This document shows positions 33,071 through 43,015 of a stretch of DNA of 64,000 nucleotides, piece after piece. Position 1 is the stretch's first letter. The number at the start of each line of letters is the position of its first letter. Under the pieces are notes generated by a model. The model had not been told where the DNA came from. It was given only the letters and a program-made list of their open reading frames with translations, and ran no database searches. The DNA is from Pseudanabaena sp. PCC 7367. GTDB lineage: Bacteria; Cyanobacteriota; Cyanobacteriia; Pseudanabaenales; Pseudanabaenaceae. The position numbers were made by a program, and so were the translations under genes. The DNA is taken from NCBI RefSeq assembly GCF_000317065.1, contig NC_019701.1:4474001-4538000 (forward strand). Direction: 5' to 3'.

Positions 33071-35425
33071 TTAGACAAACACCAAATCAGTGACGGTGTT
33101 AATCATCTGCTGCTGCACGATCGCCACCAGATCGCCACCGTTGAAGATGCCCTGACCAGTGAGATTATTTACCGTGGTATTCGGCACAAACGTATAGTCG
33201 GCCAACATGCCATTCAGCACGATCGTATCCGCGCCAGAGTTGAAATCGCTGATGTAGGCAAAGTCGGCATTACCGTTACCCAGGTAATATGCACCAAAGC
33301 TAGCGCCGAGGATAAAAGTATCTGCACCAGCACCGCCACCACCAGTGAGGCGATCGAATTCTCCAGTACCAGTGCCGCCGCAAGCACCATCCATCGTGTC
33401 GTTGCCTGCCCCACCGTTGAGGAAGTCATTGCCCAGGCCACCACCAAGGAAGTCATTACCTAAACCGCCATTGACCCGATCGATGCCATCACTGCCGAAC
33501 AGGCTGTCATCACCACCGTTGCCATTGATTGTGTTGTTATTGGCATCACCGACGATCGTGTCAGAGCCGGGGGTACCAAAGGAAGTATTACCAAAGACCA
33601 GAACACCCGCGGAGTTTTGCAATTCAAACGCACCGATGTCAATTCGGCCACCAAAGACCCGATCGAAGCCTGTACCACGCTGATCGAAGTCAGGGGGAGC
33701 GACGAAGTTAGGATCGCCATTGTTGATCGCTACGCTACAGCCATCGCCCAAAGCATGAGTTTCAGTTGGGCCACCATTGTCGGCCAGGGGAGAAAGGCCA
33801 GGATCGATCGGATCCATTGCCGTGCCCACAAAGTCATCGTTGGCGTTGGGAATGCCAGCGGGGAAAATACCCTCAACGCTAGTATTATCACCGATCAGGT
33901 TAAAACCACTGGAAACAATTGGACTACCATTAGAGTCGAAAATATCGGGGCTATTGGTAATAGCAGTATTGGTAGCAATAATTGTATTACCAATGGTCAG
34001 GCTAGTTGTATAGGTGGAAATCCCACCCCCAAAATTTGCTTCGTTCTCAGCGATCGTGGTGTTATTGATATCTACAGTAGAAATACCAAAGTAAGCTCCG
34101 CCACCAAAGTCTGCGGCAGTATTACCACTAATGGTACTGTTGGTAATATCAACAGTATCTCCATCAAAGACAAAAAGGCCACCACCTCCAGGAGCTCCAA
34201 AGAAAGGAGCGGCATTCCCATTGGTGACGTTGCTGCTAATAGTGCTGTTCTCAATTGTGAGCTGATTATTGTTAAATATATAAACACCGCCACCCCCTTC
34301 GCCATCGGCAGTGTTGCCACTAATAGTTGTATCAGTGATCTCAACGGTATTATTGTAAAGGCTGAATGTACCACCGCCAGCTCCACCGGCACTGTTGCCA
34401 CTGATGGTACTTTCAGTGATAGTTAGGCTAGGATTGGGATTCATACCACTAGCTGCATAGGTATGAACCCCACCACCATCACCACCAGACGTATTACCAG
34501 ACACTGTGCTAAGAGTGATTGTAATATCGTTGCCGTTATTGCCATAAATACCACCACCGTTATCATTGGCAGCATCATTATTACTGACAATTGAATTGGT
34601 GAGCGTCAGATTACCATCATTAGCAAAGTAAAGACCACCACCGTCACTATCCGCAGTATTACCACTAATTGTAGTGTTGGTGATATTAACAATGCCATAA
34701 TCCTGAAAGTGGAGACCACCGCCATCATCACTGGTATAGTTGTTATTGATGAATGAATCGGTAATAGTTGCATTCCAGTCATCGTGGAAATGGGCACCAC
34801 CACCATCGTCAGCAGCAGTATTACCAGAAATGGTACTACCGGTAATAGTTGCTGTACCGCCATCATAAAAGTACATGCCACCGCCATAAGAATTGGTGGC
34901 AGTGTTGTTAGTGATTTCGCTGTTGATAATGCTAATAGTATGGTCATTGTAGCCAGCGATCCCACCACCTGCATTATCCGCAGTGTTGCCCGTGATCGTG
35001 CTGTCGGTCACGTTCAAGGTTGCGCCAGAAATCAAATCGATCGCGCCGCCATCTTCACCAGCAGCGGTCACATTACCACCAGTGAGAACCAAATTATCAA
35101 TATTCAGCGTCGCGCCCGCATTGAGCACATCAAAAATCCGATCGTCGCCTAGGCCCGTGGCATCGACAGTAGCTTGGGCAGCGCCATCGGTCTCGATCGT
35201 AATCGTATCCGCATTGAGAATATCTAGATCGCCAGTTGCGGCTACATCTTCACCCGCCCCCACCAGGGTCAGAGTATAGATCAGACCACTTTCCAGGACG
35301 ATCGTATCGACCGCATCGGCATTGGTATTCGCTTCGATGATCGCTTCGCGCAAACTATCACCAACACCAAGCCCAAGGCCACCGTCATTTTCGTCCAGCG
35401 TCGTTGTAACGTTAATTACTGCCAT
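33071..35425 (-). CDS. CSLREA / parallel beta-helix / RTX secreted protein
   Basis: 784 residues in three parts. Residues 1-45 are a CSLREA-type start (GDSLREAIIEANTNADAVDT). Residues about 100-540 are a right-handed parallel beta helix of about 18 imperfect repeats of 22-26 residues built on TISGNTA-D-GGG. Residues about 640-720 are RTX-type Ca-binding nonapeptides (GGLGNDFLGG and the like), then an uncleaved-type C-terminal secretion region. It has no Sec signal, as expected for type I secretion. Such proteins are surface adhesins or polysaccharide-binding or -cleaving proteins; no catalytic motif is visible. Shine-Dalgarno GAGGAG precedes the start. The coding DNA is repetitive and low in HIP1 in the middle. 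Confidence 0.85.
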   Translation of the reverse strand: MAVINVTTTLDENDGGLGLGVGDSLREAIIEANTNADAVDTIVLESGLIYTLTLVGAGEDVAATGDLDILNADTITIETDGAAQATVDATGLGDDRIFDVLNAGATLNIDNLVLTGGNVTAAGEDGGAIDLISGATLNVTDSTITGNTADNAGGGIAGYNDHTISIINSEITNNTATNSYGGGMYFYDGGTATITGSTISGNTAADDGGGAHFHDDWNATITDSFINNNYTSDDGGGLHFQDYGIVNITNTTISGNTADSDGGGLYFANDGNLTLTNSIVSNNDAANDNGGGIYGNNGNDITITLSTVSGNTSGGDGGGVHTYAASGMNPNPSLTITESTISGNSAGGAGGGTFSLYNNTVEITDTTISGNTADGEGGGGVYIFNNNQLTIENSTISSNVTNGNAAPFFGAPGGGGLFVFDGDTVDITNSTISGNTAADFGGGAYFGISTVDINNTTIAENEANFGGGISTYTTSLTIGNTIIATNTAITNSPDIFDSNGSPIVSSGFNLIGDNTSVEGIFPAGIPNANDDFVGTAMDPIDPGLSPLADNGGPTETHALGDGCSVAINNGDPNFVAPPDFDQRGTGFDRVFGGRIDIGAFELQNSAGVLVFGNTSFGTPGSDTIVGDANNNTINGNGGDDSLFGSDGIDRVNGGLGNDFLGGGLGNDFLNGGAGNDTMDGACGGTGTGEFDRLTGGGGAGADTFILGASFGAYYLGNGNADFAYISDFNSGADTIVLNGMLADYTFVPNTTVNNLTGQGIFNGGDLVAIVQQQMINTVTDLVFV

Positions 35426-35552
35426 TCAGTCAAAACTCCTCACATAAGAGCAAATAGTTAAAAGTCAAAACCATAATAAGGCAAAAAACTCGAGCAAAGA
35501 AAAATAGATATTGCTTGTTCAACTCACAGACCAAAATCACGATCGAGGCGAT

Positions 35553-35717
35553 ATGCATCCTGTAGTTGAGCGGATATCGTCAGAAGCTTTTCAGGCATTG
35601 AATATAGAGCCGCAGATTTCTGGAATGGTTCTGCTGCGATCGCCTTATGGCCAGTCAATCAGGCCTGAATTATGGTTGCTGCTTAATAAAAATTTGGAAT
35701 ACCTTTTTACTTTTTAG
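35553..35717 (+). CDS. Possible small protein, 54 residues
   Basis: An ORF from ATG 35553 (MHPVVERISSEAFQALNIEP). A longer TTG start at 35511 is possible. The residue make-up is protein-like: IEPQISGMVLLRSPYGQSIR, then WLLLNKNLEYLFTF. There is no clear family and no strong Shine-Dalgarno. It may be a real small cyanobacterial gene or chance. Confidence 0.3.
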   Translation: MHPVVERISSEAFQALNIEPQISGMVLLRSPYGQSIRPELWLLLNKNLEYLFTF

Positions 35718-35763
35718 CTTGACTCTGTTAACCTTTGCTTGTAAAAATTCTCCAATTAAACCA

Positions 35764-35785
35764 AACCCCTAGATCTAGGGTTTGC
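35764..35785. promoter_or_regulatory. Inverted repeat upstream of parA
   Basis: Arms AAACCCCTAG and CTAGGGTTTG flank an AT centre of AGATCT symmetry, giving a 20-22-base near-perfect palindrome. It lies 110 bases before the ParA start codon. It fits a centromere-like site or an autoregulatory operator; a terminator is less likely because no T tract follows. Confidence 0.45.
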
Positions 35786-35894
35786 ATAAATGTATATCCT
35801 TTGCTGATTCATGCTTGGAGAATGACTATCACCCTAATACTGCGCACCGCTCCGATCGATACCTACTAAATATATTGCTCAAGGCTCAAGTTAA

Positions 35895-36686
35895 ATGGCT
35901 AAGGTAATAGCATTCACCAATAACAAAGGCGGCACCGGCAAGTCCACGCTATGTGCCAATTCTGCCAAAATCACAGCAATGACAGGAGCGCGGGTTTTAG
36001 TGATCGATATGACCTCGCAAACCACCAGTAGTAGCTTGTTTTTAGGCGAAATAGAAGCGATCGAAGAAGCCGATACAATTCTGTCGATCCTCAAGAAACG
36101 TCCCGATAAACACATCGAAGAATTAGTATATGAAAGCCCCAAAGGGATTGATGTGATTGCTTCCCACGTATCAATGGCAGAGGCAGTTACCCAGCTTTCC
36201 GCAATGCAAATGGGCAAGGAAGGCGCACTCAAGCGCGAGATCGATCGCATCGTTAATGACTATGACTATATCTTTATTGATAGCCCCGGCGATCTCAATG
36301 AGCTAACCGCCAATGCCCTGGTGCCAGCGGATAAGGTCTTAATCCCAACCCGCCTCAACCGCACCGACTTTCAATGCACCGAAACCACAATCCGTTTTAT
36401 TAAGGAGGCCGAGGCTTTCATTGGGGCACGCCAAACCAAGGTAATAATTAATATGCTCGACGATCGCTACTTGCCCTCTGGGATTTGGTCGGCCTCACAC
36501 ACCGGCAAATTATATGGCCTCGCCCAAAAAACCTTTAGTGATGTACTATCCCCCGTAACTATTCCCGATAGTGCCGATATTCGGACTGCCTTCGATCGGG
36601 GACTAACCCTGGTGGAATATAAACCAGACGGCGAAGCAGCCAAGCGAATCAAAGAATTAGTGAAATGTGAGGTGATCAGTGAGTGA
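35895..36686 (+). CDS. ParA-family (MinD/ParA) partition-type ATPase
   Basis: 263 residues. The deviant Walker A NNKGGTGKST (residues 9-18) has both Lys residues of the ParA/MinD class. Walker A' is VIDMTSQTTSS in place of the usual DxDPQ, and Walker B is FIDSPGDL near 130. Such ATPases form ATP-bound dimers on DNA or membrane and are stirred by a partner to position plasmids, chromosomes, carboxysomes or other cargo. The next gene overlaps its last 8 bases, as partner genes do. No ParB with HTH is present, so the cargo is unknown. Confidence 0.88.
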   Translation: MAKVIAFTNNKGGTGKSTLCANSAKITAMTGARVLVIDMTSQTTSSSLFLGEIEAIEEADTILSILKKRPDKHIEELVYESPKGIDVIASHVSMAEAVTQLSAMQMGKEGALKREIDRIVNDYDYIFIDSPGDLNELTANALVPADKVLIPTRLNRTDFQCTETTIRFIKEAEAFIGARQTKVIINMLDDRYLPSGIWSASHTGKLYGLAQKTFSDVLSPVTIPDSADIRTAFDRGLTLVEYKPDGEAAKRIKELVKCEVISE

Positions 36687-37878
36687 ATCTTCCCTGGCCA
36701 GAAGTCTTTTTTCGGGTAAGGAGCCTGCCAAAGCCAAGAAGCAGACCTTGCGCAAGAAATCAGCAAAAAAAGCTCCCAAAAACCCGCAAAATGTGGTAGA
36801 AGGTTCGGCACAGGAGCCAAATCCTCGATCGAAAAATGTTAGTGCTCAGCAGCCTGATGCGGCAAATAGTTTAGATGGTTTAGATCAGGCCAAGAGTAAA
36901 GAGCAAGTTAATCAAAATTTGATCGTAGATGCGGATCAGTCGATCGACCGAGATCAAGTTGAACAAGTTAGAGATCCCAAAGCCGAGCTAGAGCTGGAGT
37001 TAAAGGTTATGCGCGAAGAAATCACAATGATGCGATCGCATTATGAAAACGAGTTTAAGCAGAAAGACGAATATATCGCGCAGCTAGAAGCGGAGATTAT
37101 CAAGCTAGAGCAAAATTTAGCAGGGCTGGGCACCGACGGTAACTATACCCAGGGCTCGATCGCAGCTCAACAGGCCGAACAAATCCAAACCCTGGAACAG
37201 CAGAACCAGGAGCTAAATTCTTGCCTCGATCTGATCAAAGCTAACAATGACGAGTTGAGCGCTAAGTTTAATCAACAATTTGCCACCTTGACCGTATTAC
37301 AGCAATCCCTGGCCGATTCGGAGCAAAACTCAAAGCGATCGCAAGCCAGAGTGGTAGAGCTAGAGGAACGAGTGGCAGAACTGCAAGAGCAAGTGCTTAA
37401 GCAAGCTGGCAAAGCCTCAGAATATGAAGCAGCGATCCAACATTGGAAAGAGCAATCCTTGAACCATCAACGCCGTGCCCTCCATCTCAGCGGCGCATTG
37501 GAGAAGTTGCTAGACCAAAAAGACCAGCAAAAACAACATCCTCGCGCTGGATTGCCAGCCTCCGCCAGTATCCCCCGACCAATCACCCCCCAGGCGGTGC
37601 GTGCGGTTGCTAAGGTGGCCCCAGTACCAGAGCAAGAGTTTACCAGATTTGAGCAACAGGCTCAGCCATCATCACAATTAGACCAAACCTCACCGACCTA
37701 TCGGCCGCTTGAACCCTATCAGCCCAGAAATCAAAGCGATCATCGCAATGGCAACAATGGCAGCGATGGCAGCGATCGAGTGCCTGCCGCAGTGGGTGCA
37801 AGCAATGGCGTAGAGGCTCAGGCTCAAAAGCAAACCAGAAAAGTTGACCTGCCTTCTTTCTTGATTCGCAATCGCTAA
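36679..37878 (+). CDS. Coiled-coil partner protein of the ParA-like ATPase
   Basis: 399 residues starting at GTG 36679, inside the parA stop region (8-base overlap), so translation is coupled. Layout: a basic N-terminus (residues 1-40, LFSGKEPAKAKKQTLRKKSA), which is where ParA-stimulating partners often carry the activating Arg/Lys; a polar stretch; a long coiled coil from about 95 to 285, rich in Gln, Glu and Leu; a Pro/Gln-rich disordered part; and a short conserved-looking end, KVDLPSFLIRNR. It is not ParB. It has no DNA-binding fold that I can see. The plan (basic tail, coiled coil, disorder) recalls McdB-like cargo adaptors, but I see no sequence likeness. Confidence 0.75.
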   Translation: MSESSLARSLFSGKEPAKAKKQTLRKKSAKKAPKNPQNVVEGSAQEPNPRSKNVSAQQPDAANSLDGLDQAKSKEQVNQNLIVDADQSIDRDQVEQVRDPKAELELELKVMREEITMMRSHYENEFKQKDEYIAQLEAEIIKLEQNLAGLGTDGNYTQGSIAAQQAEQIQTLEQQNQELNSCLDLIKANNDELSAKFNQQFATLTVLQQSLADSEQNSKRSQARVVELEERVAELQEQVLKQAGKASEYEAAIQHWKEQSLNHQRRALHLSGALEKLLDQKDQQKQHPRAGLPASASIPRPITPQAVRAVAKVAPVPEQEFTRFEQQAQPSSQLDQTSPTYRPLEPYQPRNQSDHRNGNNGSDGSDRVPAAVGASNGVEAQAQKQTRKVDLPSFLIRNR

Positions 37879-37911
37879 TCTTTGGCTTAATTATTTAATT
37901 TGAATTGAGCT

Positions 37912-38808
37912 TTAATTGGGTAGGCTGGGCATCAGGTGTTGTCTGGGATAGAGCTGCATCAATGCCTGCACCTGTTCCGCATGGTAAGAACTACGCGTTA
38001 GAGGGCTGGATACCACCTGCAAGAAACCCATTTTCTGGCCAGCTTCCTGCCAGGCCGTGAACTGATCCGGATGCACAAATTCATCTACGCCCAGATGCTT
38101 CTGGGAGGGTTGTAAATACTGGCCGATCGTAATGATGTCGCAATCAACCGATCGTAGATCTTGCATCACCGCTAATACCTCGTCGGCAGTTTCACCCAAG
38201 CCCACCATAATGCCCGACTTGGTATAGACCCAGGGGGCAATTTGCTTGGCGCGTTTTAGTAGTTCCAAGCTACGCTGATAATCACCCTGGGGTCTGGTGC
38301 GTCGATAGAGCCTGGGTATGGTTTCGGTATTGTGGTTGAGCACATGGGGCTGAGCTGCCAGGATTGCCGCAAGCGCATCCCAATTGCCGCAGAGATCGGG
38401 GATGAGTAGTTCGATCGTGGTGTGGGGCATGGCCTGCCGCACTTTATTTACACATTTATCAAACTGAGATGCACCGCCATCGGCTAGATCATCCCGATTG
38501 ACCGAAGTAATTACCACATGCTTCAGTCCCATTCGGCGCACTGCTTCGGCGAGGCGATCGGGCTCGGTGGGGTCAAGTGCCTGGGGCTTTTTCTCGAAGT
38601 CAATATCACAATAGGGGCAAGCACGTGTACAAGCAGGCCCCATAATCAAAAAAGTAGCCGTTCCCGCATTAAAGCACTCGCCAATATTCGGGCAGGAAGC
38701 TTCTTCGCATACCGTGTTCAGGTTCAGATCGCGCAGAGTTTCTTTTACTTCGCCTACGCGCTGCCATTGCGGTGCTTTTACTCTCAGCCAGTCGGGTTTG
38801 GTGGTCAT
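37912..38808 (-). CDS. lipA: Lipoyl synthase
   Basis: LipA is a radical-SAM enzyme that puts two sulfurs into octanoyl groups on lipoyl domains (pyruvate dehydrogenase, glycine cleavage H protein). Both clusters are present: the auxiliary cluster Cys at C34, C39 and C45 ([12 protein letters not shown]) and the radical-SAM cluster at C60, C64 and C67 (CTRACPYC). The C-terminal RSSY that ligates the auxiliary cluster is in [13 protein letters not shown]. 298 residues is normal. It ends 33 bases from the convergent coiled-coil gene. Confidence 0.96.
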   Translation of the reverse strand: MTTKPDWLRVKAPQWQRVGEVKETLRDLNLNTVCEEASCPNIGECFNAGTATFLIMGPACTRACPYCDIDFEKKPQALDPTEPDRLAEAVRRMGLKHVVITSVNRDDLADGGASQFDKCVNKVRQAMPHTTIELLIPDLCGNWDALAAILAAQPHVLNHNTETIPRLYRRTRPQGDYQRSLELLKRAKQIAPWVYTKSGIMVGLGETADEVLAVMQDLRSVDCDIITIGQYLQPSQKHLGVDEFVHPDQFTAWQEAGQKMGFLQVVSSPLTRSSYHAEQVQALMQLYPRQHLMPSLPN

Positions 38809-39108
38809 AGCTTCAGGATCAGATTAGTAAATTTAAAACTAAGCGCTCAACAGATGGAGGTATTTTTATCTTAGCCAGAATTTGCCTAAGGAAGATGGCA
38901 AATGCCTTTCGTCAGTCCCAATCGCAATACTAACTAATGCTTCGATCGATAACATTGCGGCAAATAATACCCCAGAGCAGGAACTAACTTAAATAGTTTA
39001 ACTCCTCTGCCAGGGCGATCGCCGCAGTTTTAGCCAATTTGTCCTTACAAATCTGATGATTCTGGCTTTGCCATATTGAACTTTCACAAGGCAAGGCTAA
39101 GGGTAGAT

Positions 39109-39936
39109 TTACCTCGCATTAGGCTTTAGTGCGCCTTTAGTACCCCAAGCGGCGATCGTGGAGTAATACAACACCCAGGTACGCGGATTATCTTGTTCTT
39201 GCAAGAAAATCTCTACATCCTGAGCAGATACTGTACCTGCCTTGATTAACTTCTCGGCAATATGCGATAGCGACATCTTCATCATCCGTGCCATTTTCGA
39301 GCCACCCGGAGCTAATTTTTGGGCGGCGGCAGCACTCACATTCTGTAAGCCATGCTGTTGCAACAAACTGGGCATTTGGCGGGCGATCGCGGAATTAACC
39401 TGTAACACCTGATGCAATTTCAGCACCCCTTTAAACATCCGATCCATTACTGCAAATTTGCTGGCATCTTCAACCGCAGCGGGGGCTTGATCAAGAAAAT
39501 CCGGCTCTTCGATTAAAATCTTGCCACCGGGTTTGAGTGCCTGCACCAAATTAGCGATCGCCTTGTTATAGTCCTGCACATGCACCAGCACATAACGCAG
39601 GTGGATCAAGTCATACCTATTTGGTTCAAGATCCATTGCACAAATATCGCCCTGGCGGATTTCTAGATTTGGTAACTCTGTTCCAGAAATAAACCGGGGA
39701 TCGAGATCGACCGCCACCACCTGGCCAGTTTCACCCACTCGATCGCAGATCCAGCGCATCACTGAACCAGCCCCGGCTCCGACCTCTAGGCAGGTGTTGC
39801 CCTGGGAGAGTCCCATTTTTTTCAATTGGGCAAATGTAGCCGGATCAAAGATTTCTTCGATCAATTGCAACCTCACCAATTCACTGTCAGCGGTGGTATT
39901 GGTAAAGATATAATCCTGTTCAAGATTGAGGCTCAT
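39109..39936 (-). CDS. Class I SAM-dependent methyltransferase
   Basis: Residues 45-150 form a Rossmann methyltransferase core: motif I CLEVGAGAGSVMRWI, the acidic ribose-binding end VVAVDLDPRF, motif II YDLIHLRYVLVHV and motif III LKPGGKILIEEPDF. The remainder is helical. The substrate is unknown; small-molecule methylation is usual for this group. 275 residues, transcribed alone, start ATG 39936. Confidence 0.85.
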   Translation of the reverse strand: MSLNLEQDYIFTNTTADSELVRLQLIEEIFDPATFAQLKKMGLSQGNTCLEVGAGAGSVMRWICDRVGETGQVVAVDLDPRFISGTELPNLEIRQGDICAMDLEPNRYDLIHLRYVLVHVQDYNKAIANLVQALKPGGKILIEEPDFLDQAPAAVEDASKFAVMDRMFKGVLKLHQVLQVNSAIARQMPSLLQQHGLQNVSAAAAQKLAPGGSKMARMMKMSLSHIAEKLIKAGTVSAQDVEIFLQEQDNPRTWVLYYSTIAAWGTKGALKPNAR

Positions 39937-40159
39937 GGTTTTTGGTTTTTAAAATGGTTCAAAACTCTGCTTGGCAAATGCTTTTTTATGCTGCTTTTGA
40001 GATAACTAACCTTAATGTTAAATGAGTCGAACATTAATAAGTTTGCTGTCTTTCGCTAATCATATATTCATTTACCGTCACCATATTCAAGTTAATCTAG
40101 TTGGTTTAGCATCACCCAACTGTGCGATTGCTTGCCGATTAGCGATCGACTAATCCACC

Positions 40160-41119
40160 CTAAACCATCGCACCCGTGAGCAACCAATCACGGAAATGCT
40201 CTAAACCAGTGATGAAGTCGGTATTGGGTGTATAGTCCAACAGCGCCTTTGCCTTCTCGACCCTGGCAAAAGTATGGCTGACATCGCCCGGCTGATTGGC
40301 CATGAACTCCAAATTAGCCTCCACTTCAAACACCTGTTCCAATCCCTTGATCATCTCGATCAAACTCACGGTGCGATTGTTACCCAGGTTAATAATTTCG
40401 TAGCTGGTCTGGTCATAGGCGATCGCGCCAATAATGCCCTGCACAATATCGCCCACAAAGGTATAGTCACGGCTGGAACTACCATCACCATATACGGGGA
40501 TTTTTTTGCCAGCGGTCATCAATTTGGCAAACTTATGGATCGCCAGATCAGGGCGTTGGCGGGGGCCATAGACCGTAAAAAAGCGCAGCGCCAGAAACTG
40601 AATCCCATATAAGTGACTATAGACATGGCCGAGCAGTTCAGCACTAACCTTGGTACTGGCATAGGGGCTGATTGGCTTGAGTACATAATCATCTTCACGC
40701 CAGGGTAAATTGGGGTTTACGCCATAGACACTGGAAGAAGAGCCAAAAATAAATTTTTTAATCTCCATTTGTCTGGCTATTTCCAACAGGTTTTGGGTGC
40801 CATTGACATTCACCTGCTGATAGATAAACGGATTGGCGATCGAAGGGCGTACGCCAGCTCTGGCCGCTAAGTGAATAATCAGATCAAACTGGTGGCCGTG
40901 CAGTTGGGTTTGGAGAGCATTCAGGTCACAAATATCTGCCTCGATCAAGCGATAACTAGAATTGGCCAGATGTGGTTGAATATTTTGGCGCTTGGTCTGT
41001 GGATCGTAGAAATCATCAAAACAATCGATCGTAGTTACCTGCCAACCCTGCGCCAGCAAAAAATCCACCAGATGACTACCAATAAAACCCGCCCCACCAG
41101 TTACTAGAACTCTATTCAT
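40160..41119 (-). CDS. NAD-dependent epimerase of the UDP-glucuronate 4-epimerase type
   Basis: Extended SDR fold. NAD-binding LVTGGAGFIGSHLVD is at the N-terminus; the catalytic pair is in SPYASTKVSAELL (Tyr and Lys); LALRFFTVYGPRQRPDLA is the substrate loop typical of UDP-glucuronate/galacturonate 4-epimerases; YGDGSSSRDYTFVGDIV is the usual C-terminal motif. It makes a nucleotide sugar for surface glycans. I start it at ATG 41119 (MNRVLVTGGAG). The longer frames (from 41140 or the ATG two codons before) add residues not seen in the family. Confidence 0.9.
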   Translation of the reverse strand: MNRVLVTGGAGFIGSHLVDFLLAQGWQVTTIDCFDDFYDPQTKRQNIQPHLANSSYRLIEADICDLNALQTQLHGHQFDLIIHLAARAGVRPSIANPFIYQQVNVNGTQNLLEIARQMEIKKFIFGSSSSVYGVNPNLPWREDDYVLKPISPYASTKVSAELLGHVYSHLYGIQFLALRFFTVYGPRQRPDLAIHKFAKLMTAGKKIPVYGDGSSSRDYTFVGDIVQGIIGAIAYDQTSYEIINLGNNRTVSLIEMIKGLEQVFEVEANLEFMANQPGDVSHTFARVEKAKALLDYTPNTDFITGLEHFRDWLLTGAMV

Positions 41120-41893
41120 GTGCATATCCCCAAACCACAACGATCGTAATTTTATGAAGGGATAATACTACATTAACCAGATTTGGATAGATATTTGAAA
41201 TCCTCAGCATGTGATTACAGTTAGTTGGGTAGGAGAAAACTAGCTACTTGATTAGCGATCGTTTTAAATGGGCTGGATGTTGGTTAGCGCCCCCGAATCT
41301 TTGTAATTTCTGGCTCGTCACTCCCGGCGATCGCCTTAAAATCCATTGCGACCCTAGAGATTTGTTTTCAATTGATTTGATCGCACTAACCTCGAACTGG
41401 CATTGTTGATTGGGAATCTAATGATTGCTTGGTTGGGAAATACTGGCTAAGCTAGGCAAATCCAGATTTGTAGTGATTACTTTTCCATAGTCATTAACAT
41501 GCATTAACATTAGACCTGTGATGATTTAATCCTAGACTTAGTTGTTAAGTAGACTAGGTTCATTTCACGAAAAATCTGGATCAACAAATTGGGGGAAAGA
41601 GAGTTTTTAGCGATCGACAATAGCGATCGACAATGTTGACTAATCTGGATAGTGGCGATCGTAAATTGTCCCCAGCTTAGGCTCGTATCGATCGGAAATT
41701 TGAGCATTAGGCATGGCATAATTGCGACTAATTACTAATTGACTAATTACTAATTTAAGTAAGCTAGCTATGCCTGACTTGAGCCTAGGCAGCATCTATT
41801 GTCTAGATTAGATTCAGAAGATCATCTATGATGATGCCCTTTGCCTAGCATTACATCGACCAAACTTGAATTAACTTAACTGGCAGATCAACT
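41120..41893. other. Divergent spacer with a tandem HIP1-containing 13-mer
   Basis: The spacer of about 770 bases holds TAGCGATCGACAA twice in tandem at 41608-41633. A minus-strand ORF (41510-41719) shows no protein likeness and is not called. Other CGATCG motifs are frequent. It contains the promoters of the two divergent epimerase genes. Confidence 0.45.
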
Positions 41894-42946
41894 ATGAAAA
41901 AACTGCTCGTCACGGGATCATCGGGACTAATTGGTTCAGAAGTTTGTACTCACTTTGCTAATTTAGGCTGGCAGGTACATGGGGTTGATAATAATCAACG
42001 GGCGGTTTTCTTTGGTCAGCAGGGCGATACTCGCTGGAATCAGCAACGCCTCCAGGAAGACCTAAAGGGATTTGTGCACCATGAATTAGACATCCGCGAT
42101 CGCCAGGGGATTCTGGCACTGCTGGAAAGTTTGCAACCAGACGCGATCGTGCATTGTGCTGCCCAACCCAGTCACGATCGGGCGGCGGCAATTCCCTTTG
42201 ATGACTTTGATACAAATGCAGTGGGCACCTTGAACCTGTTGGAAGCCACCCGCCAACATGCACCAACGGCTCCCTTTGCCCATCTGTCTACCAATAAGGT
42301 ATATGGCGATGCGCCGAACGAAATCCCACTCAAAGAATTAGAAACCCGCTGGGACTATGATGATCCTGCCTATGCCAACGGCATTGCCGAGACTTTTCGG
42401 ATCGATCGATCGAAGCACTCATTGTTTGGTGCATCCAAGGTGGCAGCGGATGTGATGGTGCAGGAATATGGACGTTATTTTGGCCTGAATACCTGCTGTT
42501 TACGGGGTGGTTGCCTAACGGGACCAAGTCATTCTGGGGTTGAATTGCATGGTTTTTTGAGCTATTTAATCAAATGCAATCTGGAAGGGCGCACCTATAA
42601 AATTTTTGGCTATAAGGGTAAGCAGGTGCGCGACAACATCCACTCCCATGATGTGGCCAGGTTTATTGAAGAGTTTATTAAGGCTCCCCGCAGCGCAGAG
42701 GTATATAACCTTGGTGGTGGTAAGGATAACACCTGCTCGATCCTGGAGGCGTTTGCGTTGGCGGCGGCGATCTCTGGCAAAAAAATGCAGTATGAATATG
42801 TCAATCAAAACCGCGAAGGCGATCACATCTGCTACTACAGCGATCTGCGCAAAATGAAACAGCACTATCCTAATTGGGACATCACCAAGTCATTGCAGGA
42901 TATCTTTGCGGAGATTATTGCCGCCTGGCAGGATCGATTGAGTTAA
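41894..42946 (+). CDS. NAD-dependent sugar epimerase, CDP-paratose/tyvelose 2-epimerase-like
   Basis: A 350-residue extended SDR. NAD-binding [17 protein letters not shown] is at residue 4. [33 protein letters not shown] and [20 protein letters not shown] are typical of CDP-tyvelose epimerase-like proteins. In the catalytic motif the usual Tyr is Phe ([12 protein letters not shown]), while the Lys is kept. I recall Phe in other members, so it may be normal. It starts ATG 41894, followed by a similar SDR (68 bases later) and a GT4, forming a nucleotide-sugar/transferase operon. Confidence 0.85.
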   Translation: MKKLLVTGSSGLIGSEVCTHFANLGWQVHGVDNNQRAVFFGQQGDTRWNQQRLQEDLKGFVHHELDIRDRQGILALLESLQPDAIVHCAAQPSHDRAAAIPFDDFDTNAVGTLNLLEATRQHAPTAPFAHLSTNKVYGDAPNEIPLKELETRWDYDDPAYANGIAETFRIDRSKHSLFGASKVAADVMVQEYGRYFGLNTCCLRGGCLTGPSHSGVELHGFLSYLIKCNLEGRTYKIFGYKGKQVRDNIHSHDVARFIEEFIKAPRSAEVYNLGGGKDNTCSILEAFALAAAISGKKMQYEYVNQNREGDHICYYSDLRKMKQHYPNWDITKSLQDIFAEIIAAWQDRLS

Positions 42947-43015
42947 TTTGCTGGATTTTAAAAGTTTTATGATCACTGTTAATTCAATCTAAATTCTTAA
43001 ACCATTTGAGACAGC

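Larger units (their letters stand above)
35426..35894. other. Divergent spacer with a possible small ORF
   Basis: The 469-base region between the RTX gene and parA carries one small + strand ORF (listed separately) and a palindrome-like CCCCTAGATCTAGGG at 35766-35780. AAACCCCTAGATCTAGGGTTTG (35764-35785) forms a near-perfect inverted repeat of 10 bases per arm, which could be a parS-like site or an operator for parA. The parA start is about 110 bases further on. Confidence 0.5.

Noticed and set aside
33617-34426. 269-residue + strand ORF inside the beta-helix gene
   Set aside because: It is antisense to the repetitive coding region. Its length comes from the biased codons of the repeats, and the minus-strand frame has clear domains.
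35430-35450. ACTCCTCAC motif resembling the core of the small RNA Yfr1
   Set aside because: On the other strand this is the GAGGAG ribosome binding site of the beta-helix/RTX gene, and no Yfr1 hairpins flank it.
35895-37878. Calling the ParA pair McdA/McdB
   Set aside because: The layout is similar, but no carboxysome gene is near and I see no sequence signature of McdB in the partner.
41510-41719. 69-residue minus-strand ORF in the epimerase spacer
   Set aside because: It covers the tandem HIP1-containing 13-mer, has no start signal and no family.
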